DNA of 64,000 bases from Bryopsis sp. KO-2023 (taxonomy: Eukaryota > Chlorophyta > Ulvophyceae > Bryopsidales > Bryopsidaceae): positions 5,053,501-5,117,500 of the forward strand of contig BSYQ01000005.1 of the NCBI GenBank assembly GCA_030272585.1, in the 5' to 3' direction. The position numbers were made by a program, and so were the translations under genes. The notes under the pieces are model-generated. The model had not been told where the DNA came from, searched no databases, and saw nothing but the letters and a program-made list of their open reading frames with translations. Of the stretch, positions 1-12,200 are shown piece after piece; the first letter of the stretch is position 1; every line of letters begins with the position of its first letter.

Positions 1-1
1 T

Positions 2-388
2 GTTCGGCACTTTGCAGATCTCATCCCCTTGTTGTGTGGGTATTGCTGCTCGGATGAGTCTGACACGATGGCTGCAGGGCTGACCACATTGGCACTGGTG
101 GTGAAGCACACGTGGCCCAGGATTCCCCCCCATGCTGGTGTTCTGTGGAAAGTTGTGGTCGCAGCTTATCGGATCGCAAGGAAACAGCAAGACCCTTTGG
201 TGGAGAATGTCGAGGAGGGGATTCGAAGCCTGTGCCGGATGCTGCTGTTGACCAGTTGGGAAGCGTCGATGTTATACTTGGAATCGTGCGATTGGATGAG
301 GTCAGAGGGCGATGTGCTGCGAGGAATCTGTTCTTGTTTGATTAATGAGTTGGGAGGAGGGGCTGCCAGGAAAGTGGAGGTCTTCTAG
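2..388 (+). CDS. HEAT/ARM-repeat protein, C-terminal exon (possibly TTI2-like)
   Basis: An open frame runs in from the left edge and stops at TAG 386-388, giving the last ~128 residues of a protein whose start lies outside the window. The segment is helical in character, with alternating hydrophobic stretches such as LTTLALVVKHTWPRI and VEEGIRSLCRMLLLTSWEAS, as in HEAT or ARM repeats. The 'KHTWPRI..HA..LW' pattern recalls the C-terminus of TELO2-interacting protein 2 (TTI2), part of the TTT complex that matures PIK-related kinases. That identification is inference from a short segment; any HEAT-repeat protein is possible. No splice site is needed inside the exon. The +2-frame alternative at 112-345 lacks family character and was treated as a shadow. 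Confidence 0.5.
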   Translation, partial: VRHFADLIPLLCGYCCSDESDTMAAGLTTLALVVKHTWPRIPPHAGVLWKVVVAAYRIARKQQDPLVENVEEGIRSLCRMLLLTSWEASMLYLESCDWMRSEGDVLRGICSCLINELGGGAARKVEVF

Positions 389-1554
389 CCAGGTGTTTGG
401 GTGGGTTTGTGGTGTGGGTGGGGATGATTGCATGGTTGGCTTACAATGGAAAAGACATCTGCTGTTCGCAAGAAATGGGTGCCGCTATTTTTGGCGATTG
501 TGATGGGAGGTGCGGAGCTTGTGGGAAGCTGTGAGTGTGGACTTGAGTTCGCTGCACGCTACAAAGTCGTTAGTGAGTGAATTGCTGGCGCTTGTAGATA
601 AGGTAAGAACGCCCAGCAGTGAGGCCTGTTTTCCTTTTTTTGCGCGTGGGTTCTCTCTTTTGTTGGGGTTTGTAAGGATATATATTTTTTTTTTGGGTTG
701 CGCAGCTAACGTGAACAGATGCGAATGGAAGACGAAAGTTGATAGAAATACGGAGTAGCTACAAAGAGGGAGATCACGTTCAGGTGAGCGCGTGCCACGG
801 AAACCCGAAGTGCTGCGTTGCGAAGCAAACACAGAAAGAAACGTCTTTGCTCGTCTTATTTTCGCCAAGTAGATCGGGGATGAGTGGTGGGGTAGAGAGA
901 GGGACAAGTCAGTAGCAGCATGCCGACTTTTTATTTACAAGTCGGTGACAGTATGCGCTCCGGCTTTCCCGTTCTTTAGCACTGACGTTCGCGAGCGTTT
1001 TCACACACCCGTCCTCCTTTTCTGCAATATGGTTTGCGCAATGTGAGTTCAAAACGGACGACGCTCGTGTCCAACCGTTACTCCCCCTTTGCTGCGCAGC
1101 CACCGACAAAAAGCGTATGTTCCTTTCTTTTTTTTTTGGGGGGGGGAGGTCGACCTGGTTTTTATTACGTGTCGTAGTCGTCGTTTTTCGTTGTCTGCGA
1201 GCTCAGACCGCGGGACTCGAACTCGATCAATTCCGACGCAGGTGTAAAATATGCGTTTTGGTCGCACCGGAAACCGCGTTTGCTGTTTGCTGTTTTCGGT
1301 TCTCAGTTTTGAGCAGAAAAAGGACGGTGTTAGTCTGGAAGTACGGGTGCCCACGCGGACGGTGGGAGCATCCAAATCTTTGCGAATGGTGTCTGGCGCT
1401 TCTTTCTGACGGAAGGTTGGTCAGTTTGTTTGTTCCAGGACCTCGCGTGAATTCAGAGGCCGAGAGGAAAACAAAACTGGCCACTGAAACAGAAAAGAGA
1501 GAGAGGAAAAAAAGTTGGAAAAGAAAAATTAATTTGGAGAATTATTTTATTGCT
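389..1554. other. Intergenic region between HEAT-repeat and RING genes
   Basis: No coding exon is supported here. The open frames on both strands are low in complexity and lack family features. The stretch probably holds the 3' UTR of the upstream gene and the promoter and 5' UTR of the RING gene. A T-run joined to a G-run lies near 1127-1147, one of many such junctions in the window. The last ~120 bases before 1555 are A/G-rich. Confidence 0.4.
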
Positions 1555-3109
1555 ATGGATGCTACGAACTGCCCTCCTGCTAACTGCCCTCCTGCTAACG
1601 AGGAACTCCTCCCCAACAACAAGTTAGTCAAAGGGGCGGAGCTGGAGGAGCGACAACCTCAGGTTGGAAAATCCAGGCCATACCGACTGACCATCCCCGA
1701 AAGTCTGGCCGGGTGCATAAGCAGGGAAGACTGGCTACAAATGGCCAGCTCTTTGGACAAGGAGTTTCATTCTCCGAACGAGTCTTTGCAAGGTGAGCTT
1801 GCTTGCTATACATATCTCTCTATATATAAATCACCTCGTTGTGGACGGCCTTCGTTGGGAAAGTTTGCCTAATGTGAATTATCATACACATTTTTTTTTC
1901 CAGTTGCAACCCATGCTTCCAAGTTTTTTTTTCTTCTTGCGGTGGCAGCTAACTTCAAATTCATTTTTTTTTTTTAATGCAATTTCGGGCATCCCTTCTA
2001 CAGGATATGCATACAAATATGTGTATCAAGCCTAACCTAATAACCACCCATCAGTTAATGACATATCTCAATAAACTCCACACTCGTTCCATAAACGTTA
2101 AATGTGGTGTATATTTTTTTTCTTTCAGTTTCCCCTCCCACTCCCCTCCTCTTTCCGACGAAGTGACAAAATATGTGGCATCAACATAAGGAAAATTTTT
2201 GAAAGAAAGGCAGTCAGCAACGGGGCGACTAAAAATGCATAACGCATTACCGTGATGTTACAGAATGCCCTTCCTCAACTTCATGCGACATGTTGCTATC
2301 CATGGAGTTGGAGCACCTATTGTCACCAGAAATCACCGGCCGGTGTGTAGTGTGTTACACGTATCGGCCGACATGGGCGGCCTGGCCTTGCGGCCACGTC
2401 CCCTTCTGCGAGCTGTGTGCCACAGAAACCCTCAGGAGTGTGGGGGACGATGGAGGCACAGGGGTTTCGTTCAACCTGATCAAGTGCCCTCTATGTCGAC
2501 AACATGCTTACTTGAACAGGATTTATTTGCCCGAAGACTCGGGTGAGCAAAGGAGGTCCGGCCATGTGATTTTCTGTCGAGGGGAAACCCGGGTGCTTCT
2601 TTTTCCAACATCTATCGATCACCTCGACCGCAGACAGTGTGGGTCTTCAAATAGTGTTGACCCCAGTAATAGTGGAGGCCACACTGATTCATCGAAAACC
2701 AAAATGCTAACAAGGAGTGTAGATTTCGGAAAATAGTGGGGCCCACACTGTTTTTCTGTTTTTTAAAATTTCCTCCGCTTACGGATATAGTGTAGGCCAC
2801 ACTAAATTCGTTTTTTTTGAAGGGTGTAGTGATATTTCCATTGGGGAGCTTTGGACACATATGAACTTCACCCTGACCCGTTTGCATGATGTGTTATTGG
2901 GTCTGACTTTTGCCAGCTTTTTTGCTGTGCTGCGTGTAGGTTCGCAGGAGGGTATGTGTTTTCAGTGCGAAAGGTCGAAAGCTGTGGTGGTGGTGAACGG
3001 GTGCTGCCATCTTAGTTTATGCGAAGAATGTACGAACGGGGAAAAACAAGTGAAATGTCCAATCTGTAACTCGAACGGCCAAGCTCTAAAAATTTTTAGA
3101 CCAGAATGA
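1555..3109 (+). CDS. Two-RING zinc-finger protein (putative E3 ubiquitin ligase)
   Basis: Three exons join in phase: 1555-1792, 2264-2542 and 2940-3109 (stop TGA), giving 228 aa. Exon 1 encodes a soluble N-terminus with a small repeat (NCPPA twice). Exon 2 carries a RING-type finger: CVVC, then PCGHVPFCELC, then CPLC. Exon 3 carries a second, shorter one: CFQC, then CCHLSLCEEC, then CPIC. RING domains bind two zinc ions and recruit E2 enzymes, so a ubiquitin-ligase role is likely; substrate and location are unknown. No membrane segment is visible. ATG 1555 is the first Met of the in-frame run before the RING-coding exons, and each intron has GT-AG ends. The second intron (2543-2939) contains a dispersed repeat also found in the AP-2 alpha gene. 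Confidence 0.75.
2636..2804 (+). repeat. Dispersed repeat copy 1, with three palindromic 15-mers
   Basis: Lies in intron 2 of the RING gene and aligns along its length with 62290-62439. It contains three related near-palindromes at 2671-2685 (AGTGGAGGCCACACT), 2735-2749 (AGTGGGGCCCACACT) and 2789-2803 (AGTGTAGGCCACACT), spaced 64 and 54 nt apart. It begins AGTGTGGG and ends CCACACTA, so the ends are roughly inverted. No coding capacity. It resembles a small non-autonomous element, but no clear target-site duplication was found. Confidence 0.75.
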
Positions 3110-5043
3110 GGGGGGGGGGGGAGAGAGAGAGAAAAAACAAAAAAAGAAAAGGAAAAAAATCCAGAAGCAACTTGTGTGTGTGTTTTCTTCTTCCCCTTGT
3201 GTGTTTTGCTCGGGGGCCGTGGGGAAAGCGAAAAAAGATCGCTGGGGAAGGCCCCCCTCCCCTATCTGGTTTTATGCCAATGTACAAAATGAGCCATCAT
3301 CTGTTGAGGGTTGTCGACCGCTTTTTCTGGTGCAGCCATATCCACAGATCATGAATGAATAAGAAAAAGGAGACTTCGTTGTTTTTTTTTTTAAATATCA
3401 GAATGGCCCCTGTTTTCCCCTTTTTGGAGTTCACATTTTCTCGAAAGGGAGGTTGGGCAAAACCCAACCTCTCCTCCCCCTGCCACCATCACTCGAAAAA
3501 ATAGGAAAGAAAGGCAAAACAGGGGGGAATTTCTGGTTCTTTTGAAACGCTCGCTGGCCATAGAAAATCCTATGCATGCAAGTGCGCAACTGAAAAAAAA
3601 AAACAGCCTTAAATTGTACGGTTTAGAGAGTTGAGGATTTGTTATTTTGGTACGAGTGTGGGGAAAGGCGGGGGGGGGGGGGGGTTGGAAAGTGCTTGGG
3701 GGTGTTGGGGATGATTTCACTTTCAGATCGTTTGCAAGTTTTGGTCGTTCAGGGAAGGGGGGGGGGAAGGGAGGTTGCTCCGCTTGAAAATTCAATTGAG
3801 GAATTTTGGACTATTTATGAGACAAACTTAACGAAAAATAATTAAAAGAAAACAAAAATTATGGTGAAAAGAGGCGAAAAAGAACAACAAAAAAAAATTC
3901 GTGGCAGGAGTTCTTGGTTTGTGAGTAACACGTAACTCAAGCGGTGGATTTAATTTTTTTTTTACATTCACCCTTAGTTTATGGTCTTTTTGAATACAAT
4001 TTTTTTTTTTTTTCTACTTCAGTCGTTCATATGGGCAAAAACTATAAATTATGATTTCTTTTTTCTGAAGCTGTCTGAGTGGGGCCGGAAAAAAAGAAGA
4101 AAAAAAAATCATCAAAAAGAGGGTTTTGGATGTGTTTTTCCTTGCTGCTTGCGCATTTTTCCAGCAAGTGTGGTTATTTTCATATTTTCACAGGTGGTGT
4201 CCGTGGTGGGGTTTGTACGAAAGAAGGCTTAAAAAAAAAAAAGAAAACAAGTGAAAGAGAGAAAAAAAGAAAAAAACTTTGGCTAGTTGGTGTGCTGCTT
4301 GAAAAAGCTCCAAGCATTGATGGGCGTTCGTTGATTGTTGATCGCATGTTTTTTTTTTAATTTCTGGTGGGGCGATGTTGGGACAGTAGTCACCAGACGG
4401 TTAGTGGCACAGCGACTTTTGTTTTTGCACCTGATGCCCTATCGATTGATTTGGGTATGTGCTTTTGCACTCACCTGTAAACTCAGGTCCGAATATGTCT
4501 TCATTTGCTCGTGCTCTGGTGGTCGCTCAACTCAGGGTGTACTATGTGCGATGTACCGTTTTATCAGACCATAAAAAGAGGGAATGAAGAACTATGAAAA
4601 AGAGGAAACTAAGAAATATGAAATGGGACGATGGCCAAAATAATGGAAACATGGCAGAGTTCTTTGTTTGGTCATCTGAACAGTTGCTCGCTTTGAAAGG
4701 GGCTCACGAGGAATCTTTGTTTGGGAGGGAAATATTCCAGAGGATCGAAGGTCCAGGGTCATGATGTCATAACCCCCCAAGATCATATCTTGTTTGAGAC
4801 CACTTCTTTTTTTTTTCTTTTTTTTGAGCTTTCAACTGGAGGATTTCCCTATGTACACTACGTTGTGCGTGAAATTGATGGATAATTGATGGCATTGGTT
4901 TCGCGTTTGCACACTCTCCATTTCCACCACCTAGTTCTCCCGATCAGCAAATGGCTAATCGCACCCCAGAAGATATTGCCTGGGAACCCAAGATATCACT
5001 GAAGAAACTATAGAATTTCCTCGAGAATTTGAAAAGGATGGGG
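3110..5043. other. Intergenic region, no gene recognised
   Basis: AT-rich sequence with long T, A and G homopolymers between two convergent genes (RING +, coiled-coil -). Open frames on both strands are poor in complexity and lack domains. It starts with an 11-13 base G-run followed by a GA repeat just after the RING stop codon, and has another G-run at about 3669-3683. I see no RNA gene or mobile element. Confidence 0.4.
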
Positions 5044-8000
5044 TCATTGACCGTTCGACAAGGTGATGCTGAACGCGTGTGCATTTCCCAGCACAGGGTC
5101 CCTTTGATTTCTTGCACGAAGATACTCGGTATTCACTTGGCTGACACCCAAGCGACGGTTGAGTGCGTCCAACTTGAGAGTTAGATGATGGTTGATCTTG
5201 CTCTGCTTCTCAACCTCCCACTCCGCCGCCTTAAGGGCTCCTTCAACGAGCGCAACCTTAGCATCAGCTTCCTGCCTGGCTTCGTGCCCCATCGTTTCTA
5301 AAGCCTGAGGAGCGATTGCAACGGTGTTAGTTTTGCCTTTCCACATGTCCAGCCCCAGGAAAGTCACAAAGTTGAATCTGAGAAAACTTGCCGTGTTGAA
5401 AGTTGCAAGATGTGTTGAAATGAAAAAAAAGCTTGAATGAGAAAAACAAAACTGTTTCCATCACCATGAAAAACGGAAAATCTGTTAAAGCTACACAAAC
5501 CTGAGAAGATTTGTTGGCATCACGTTCAGCATCCTGCAGTCTTTGCCTTTGACGATTCGCCGCTTTCTTGAGCGAATCGATTTCCTTCTCCCCAGCTTCC
5601 TTTTCTTCCCTCAACCGTCGGATTTCCCTCTCCTTCGATCGTACCTCCAACTCGTGCTTAGGGAAACTGCCTTGATCTGGCAGTTTTCCAGCTTCCAAGA
5701 GATTGTGTTCTTTCAACACCACGAGAGCGTTTCTCAGTTGCGCCCTGAGCTTGGAGCAGTGGATTTCCCTTTTCTCTAGTTCCGAGCTGAGGTTGGACAC
5801 TTGAATGTCCAGTCTTCCTGCTCGAGTTCCTTCGTTTTCGAGCTCTTTCTCTTTGATATCCTGTTGAAAGAGGATGCTTTTAAAATCTTACAGTTTTTTA
5901 GTCTCTGGGTGTGCTTCCTGTGCGGTTCAAATCCTTGTGTGTGTGAGAGAGAAAGAGTTCTGCCAGTAACCTTGTCCCTTTTGGCGGCGGCGAGGGCATT
6001 CTTGTGTCTGTTGATTTCCTCTCTTGTCGACTTGAGAGCAGCCTCCGCTTGTTTTGTGCGGTTGGCGTTTGAAAGCCATTCCGAGTGAGAGTGGCTCGAT
6101 CTTCTCACGGAGTTCAGCTGGCTTCTGAGTCGATCACGCTCCACCAAAATTTGCTCCTTTTCGGCGTTTAGATCCAGTATGGAGCTTTCGTTGGAAGATA
6201 TCTACACAACGGATACGATCAATGTTTGGCTCTAGGTCGCAACAAAATTGTGGAAAAGATGCAAGCTCGGAATGGATCAAGACGCCATTTGCGATTGATT
6301 ACCAAAGATTCCGCTTCTTTCAAGTCTTGCTCAGCTGTGATGCGCTTCGCGTTGGCTTGTGTGAGGTCCATTTTAAAGGATAGCGACGAGCATTGGCGTG
6401 AAAAATCAGTATCGTCCATAGTTGCAACGTCTGCAAACTGATGAACGTCAGAAAAAACCTACCTTCGACTAGTGTCGCCAAGCACAAGTTCAACAAAGAA
6501 CCTACTTGGTTTTTCTTTCGTTGTCGAGACAGTGGTCTCTGGTGGCTGTGTGGTGTTGATATTTGATTCCATTGCTTCGAGCTTTGACAGCTGCTTTATC
6601 AGCCCCGCGTTTTCCTTGGCCAATTGACGGTTCATTTCGTGCAAAACATTGATGGAGGTTTGTGAGTTCTTGCGGCTCGAGGTCGCGGACTGGCTAGAGC
6701 ACTTGGTCTCTGCAGCATCTACAAAAACCTGGATCGACCTTGGTGCTTTCACTGTACTTGTGCGCTCCAACGCTTTGAAACACAAGACAAGGAAACACCC
6801 ACCGACAGAGATTGGATGTCTCTTCTCCAGAAGCCTGGCAGTTCGCCTTTCAGCGATTTCTAACACATGCTCTACCGCATCAACGGTTTCGCTATATTTT
6901 TCCTGAAGAGCTTGGAGCTCTGCCTTGTAGCACGCGTCAACCTGCTCGCGCTCTGAAACACTGCAAACGTTGGAGAATGTCAGACATGAATGCGCGTTCA
7001 CGACATATATCATCACATAGACTTAATGGGAACGCACCGTTGAGGCTCTGGCATCAAACTACTGTCATATGTTTTCGTTTTCTCTGGTTCAGTATCTTGG
7101 CTTTTGGCGTTAAAGTCCTCGCTCAGTTCCTGTTGAGCGCTTGGCGACCCGTTTGGTGAATTTTGCACTTGAGACAGTCTGGATACTTCTGACTCTAACA
7201 TTTCAATTGTTGCGGAGTTTTCCTTTTCCCTTTGCTCCAAGTGAGACACAGCAAGGCGAAGCTTTTCGCAGTCGTTTGTGAGGGCAGCATTCATCTCCTT
7301 GGCACGTTTTGCCTCGAGATTGTGCTTCGCTGTACCCTGCTGTAGGTCTCTCCTCAAGGTTGCACTCTCGTGTTGCTGCTTAAGAATAAACTCCTGGCGT
7401 TCTGAGCTGAGCCTCATCGTCTGCCTAGCGATCGAGCAACATCTCCCAGATTGCTTTTTGAAGACCACTCAAGCTCCAGTTTGATGTGCATTTGCCCTGT
7501 CTCACCTGTGCTCCTCTTTGTACATTTGTCGCAATTTCTCAGCTTTAGACTCGAGCTCTTTGGCGAAATCTTCCGCCACCCTTCGTCCGTGTCGCTCAGA
7601 TTCGAGCGACTCCCTCAATACACTGCACCACAAACGACCTCGTTTGTCGCAGTGAACACAGTGCTACCTTCGGAGATTGATACTCAACCAGCTGCGGCTG
7701 CATAACTCACCTGATCTCCTTGTTCTTGTTCTGGAGAGTTTGCTGATGTTCCTTTTCCCTTTTTTTGTTCGTCTTCTCCATGTCGGCGCACCGCCTTCGC
7801 AGCTCCGCAAGCTTCGATTGCGTGATCGCATACTGCATCGCAATAACAAATATCTAGCCATGGCAGATTCGTTTGTCCCAAAGCCGAAGGTGATTGTGTT
7901 TGCTTGCTTTCGAACCACACGGAAGTCGACAGCTGTGACACCTTTTCCTGAAGCGCCTCGATCTCTTCGACTCGTGACGATATTGTATCGGAAGATGCGT

Positions 8001-8962
8001 TGGACACTTTCCTCTTTTGAGACTGAGGAACATGTTTTCTCAACTGCGATATGTCTTCCGAGCAGGTCCCTGTTTTGGTTGTCTGGTGAGTGTTGTGCCG
8101 GCCGGTGGTACCCTCTCTGAGTTTGTGCGGATCTTCGTGACAGTCTGGATTAGTTTTCTCCTCCACCGTCGCGCAATAACCCCCATTGACAGTACCTGGG
8201 AATGATGCTTGCGCTGGGGGCTGGGTGTTCACGACCACATCGAGAATGGCCTTGGGATGTTTTCGAGGGGTGCGGTTTTCCTTCTGCCCAGTCTTGTCGT
8301 GAAACCAGTTTTCTTGCGGATAGTTTGCATCCCACTCGCACAATGCATCCACGTGAGCAGACCTCTTTCCTTCCTGTCTCGTGGTTCTGGCGGACGTCGG
8401 TCGAGGGGGTGTTCTGGACCTGACAATCCAGAGCATCAGGGTCGCATTCTTTGGACGTTTATCAAAATGGACTGCACCCGAAGCGAAAAAGCTTACTTCG
8501 TCTTGGTCCTCGTCGAATTTCGAAACTGATAGAGAACCACCTGGTCATCGCTGGCGGATGTTTTGGCGTCAGTTGCTTCCAATTTGAACGGAACCGAGAT
8601 CTCCTGAAACAAATAGCGACTTCTTCAATGCGAATACAAGCACCACACCACAATAAACAATGCCCGCAGCCGCCACAGTGTTTGCATGTGGCGGGGACGG
8701 GGTGGAATCTGGAGAAAAAGGTGATGCAGAACACGTCCGCATCCGCTCTGCACAAATCATCCTCGTTTTGCCCTATTGAAACAACGGCGAGAGGCAACTC
8801 AAAGCAAACGGTGTTCGTGACAGGAAGACGTTGGTTCTTTCACACACGGACCCACACCTCAGTTTTGGTCAAACTTGATGGAGCGTCTGCTGCTGCGTTC
8901 AGTCCAACCAGACCCGATTGTGCAATAAGATCAGCGATTTCAGACGCGCGCCGGAGTGCCAT
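5044..8962 (-). CDS. Large coiled-coil protein of unknown function
   Basis: Twelve exons join in phase on the minus strand, 5' to 3': 8858-8962, 8497-8603, 7921-8419, 7711-7832, 7506-7622, 7038-7424, 6803-6960, 6506-6718, 6303-6430, 5971-6201, 5501-5860, 5044-5304 (stop TGA), for 895 aa. ATG 8960-8962 is the first Met of the first exon. Residues ~1-70 are a short globular-looking start. Residues ~70-230 are polar and probably disordered. From ~230 to the end the sequence is almost continuous heptad-like coiled coil rich in E, K, Q, L and R (for example VEEIEALQEKVSQLS and SELEKREIHCSKLRAQLRNA). Such proteins serve as tethers, scaffolds or cytoskeletal adaptors, but no motif fixes the role. 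No membrane segment or motor domain is seen. The gene sits upstream of, and on the same strand as, the JmjC gene. Confidence 0.75.
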
Positions 8963-9286
8963 CAGAAAGACGTTGGGCCTCCGATTGTTCCCCCCAGAAA
9001 CGAGATTTCTAATTGGACAACCTTACACAAACGCAAGCGAGCGATCCATCCACAATGTACATTAATCTGCCTTTCGCAACACACATTCCGCTACATCCGT
9101 TCCTTTCAACAAGTTTCTCCCCCTTCCAATATCCCCCCCCCCCTCCCTTTTTGCTCTCGAAAACCCTGCATAATTTGCACCACCCAAACCCACCTAAGAG
9201 ACCTAACCACCAGAAATCAACAAAGCTCAATGTACGAACCCCTCCCCACTCCACATAGAAAAAAATAAAACAAAAACAGAGTTGCG
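8963..9286. other. Short intergenic spacer between two minus-strand genes
   Basis: Holds the presumed promoter of the coiled-coil gene and the 3' end of the JmjC gene. The plus strand is C-rich around 9120-9160, which is a G-rich tract on the coding strand. Nothing coding is supported. Confidence 0.4.
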
Positions 9287-12200
9287 TCACCGGATCGGCA
9301 ATGGCAAAACATCATCCCTCCCTACGTCTGACAACCCCAACCCAGAACTGGCCAGGAGTTCAGGCTGTTCATTACATTGACTTTCACACCCTGAGGGCTT
9401 TTCATCCACAGCCTTCTTTGTCTCTGAAGCTTCCCTCGGTTGTTGAGAAGAACCATAATTGATGGATGCGTTCAGTTGATTCACCCCACCACCAGCAACC
9501 CCACGATCCATTTCAGAATCCAACACAACAGGTCCGCTCCTCCCAACACCCTGACGATCACCACCAGCGAGCTCTCCCTTCTCGGCCCCAGTGTCAGTTT
9601 TTTCATCCTTCGGAATCGTAGGGACTTTCTCGACCCCTTTCACATCGACAGGAGCAGGGATTGCATTGGCAGTTACACCAGAGAGTGCTGGCACAGTTGC
9701 TTCTGTCTGCAACCCGCTGATCGAATGAGCGATGAATCGCCCATTACCGAACATCATTGGTTGTCCGACAACTTGACCAAGATGTCCTGTCGGAACAGCA
9801 TACAGCGAGCCTCCAGGTTGGATCACTCCCTGGGGAAACGTATACCCCACTCGATGCTGCAACTGGCTGTGGTCTATCACCACCGGCGCTGCCCAAGGCT
9901 TTGCCTGCTGAAGGGGCTGCAATGGCTGCACCATCTGGACCGCAGGGAATGTTGGCTGGGATCCCTGGTGAGAAGCCTTCGGTGGATGCACCGGAGGTCG
10001 AACGATGTACTGTACTGGGAGAGCTTGCAGAGGGCTCGGTCCAACAGTTGCACCGCTGAGATTTGAACCAGGAATCGATTGCTGTGGGGCCATCGACGCC
10101 AGGCTGGATTGTGTCGGTCTTGGTTGAACAGGGACCATACCATGTGGGGGATTCACCGGAACGAGCATGCTGCCGGACATCAAGGCATGCTGGGATCGAT
10201 CCTCATAACTGACTGCAGGATTCGCAGGCATTGGGAAAGCCCCAGGATTGGCCGCTGGCATCAAAGATGATGGGGCCCTGATTTGTGAAATGTGCCTATG
10301 CTGGAGTGTATGGAGCCCTGGCAATGCAAAGTCTGAGAGTCGCATGTGAGGAAGACCCGGCTGTGGCGGCGGGGGCATGGAAACCAAGGCGGGCTGCTGT
10401 CCAGGGTTGGTGGGTTGTGCGATTGGTCCGGTGTGCTGGGGCAATGCTGATCTTTGGGGAGTTGATGCTTGAAATTTGGGGGCATCCTATTTCAAAAACA
10501 AAAGAAATCACTGAGGAAGCCACGGGATGCACAGTCTTTTCATAGAGTTTCAACAGAATCCTTGCTGACCCGTACCAGTTTCGGTCTTTTCGGTGCCATA
10601 TCCTCGGATGGGATGAAGTCATTTCTTTTACCCAACACGGCATTTTGCGAGGGCTTCTTGGAGTAGTGGGGTGCAGCGAAAGGTCCCTTGAGAACCACCG
10701 ACGGCCTGCGTTTCGCCTTGAACCTGGTCTGGGCTGCCTCGATGTATGCCCGAGACTCCGGCAAAACTTCCACAGCACGATTCGTCATAGACTGCATCTC
10801 AGCTATGGTGTACCTTCAACAAAACATCCAACAATGAAAGCAAGAATATATGTGTATATATATTATAGGCATGGGTCCATTTTTTGTGTTTTGGAACGAA
10901 AACCATATAACATATAAAACTGGTACCCCAGTTCTCCCCCCCCCACCGTCGTTTTGACCTTGATGGAGAAACAGCAAGAACTCAAGGGCAACAATTGAAG
11001 CGTTCCATTGTGTATACCTGTAGAGCAGAACCCTGGAGCCTGGAATGTGCGAGGCATGCTCTGGACACATAGCTTTCCCAGGGGACTCTTGCGATACCAC
11101 CGCAGACAAATAGAGGTCTGATTTGCAGAACATGCAATCAACATCCTCAGTGTTGGTGTGCACCCCGTTTTCATCCTTCGAACCTTGGGCCCCATGCATT
11201 CGAAGCTCCTATATTCCAACCCAAAAAAAAAATGCACACTCAGCGACAATAACTGATGAGCCATACTGCATTTCATTCCAATGCTACAAAATCGTTCTTA
11301 TTTACCTTTGGAAGAGACAAAACAGGGAGAAATTCCTTTTTTTTACTTTTTTTTTGGGGGATTCTTTCGTGGGGGAGGGAAGGGGTCTCCATGAACACAC
11401 CTTATCAATCCCACACCTCCCGGCGACAGTTCTCCGTCGATGCTCCTCTTCAATCCTCAGCACAAGCTCTCCGAGGGCATACATGGCCACCACATCCTTT
11501 GCGGAATCACTGGATGTACCTTTGTTCGCGCCGTCTTTCTTCTGGCCAGCATCACTGGCCCCCAAAACCGGCACCTTCTCTCCAGCTTCCCTTTGCCGCT
11601 CACCGACCCCTTTGACGAGGCTGACAAGCAGGGCATCGTGAGAAAACGTTGTGGCCCTTGCTTGGAGTTTATAGCGGGCAGTGGCGTCTGTCCCATGAGG
11701 CAACCAATCGGCCGGTGCAAAATTCACGGCCTCGGCACAATTCCACCCACAGTTGAAACCCCCATGGTATGCATTCGGGAAAGTGATCACAAAGCTCCCT
11801 TCGCTGTGCTCCACTCTGCGGACGCAAATTTCAGGAAGGCTTCAGTCAGTCAGGTTTCATCATAGTGCCATCCTATCGAGGCTGCAGATCTAAGCTGTCA
11901 ACCACCACTAATTGCCAATAAACATAATTGTTCATCTTGCAGCTGAAAGCCTCACGAGCCCCTCCCCTGAGCAGCCGAGGGATATGGGTGCTGCAGTTCT
12001 TGTAAAAATGACTACATTATTGATTCAATCACCTGTGGACAGGAACCCCTCTATTTTGAAGCTCCCTGGGCGAAAGATGTGTCACGAGCCGGTGCAGCAG
12101 ATTCGGATCAGCCTCAAACAAGTGTGGGAGGGCATCCTTCATGGCCATCTCGAAATCCTTGCAAGCTCTACCAGGCACCCCATACCACACCTTCTTGGCC

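Noticed and set aside
8462-8797. Cys-rich minus-strand frame resembling a zinc-binding segment upstream of the coiled-coil gene
   Set aside because: The phase-consistent exon pair 8858-8962 and 8497-8603 explains the region without it.
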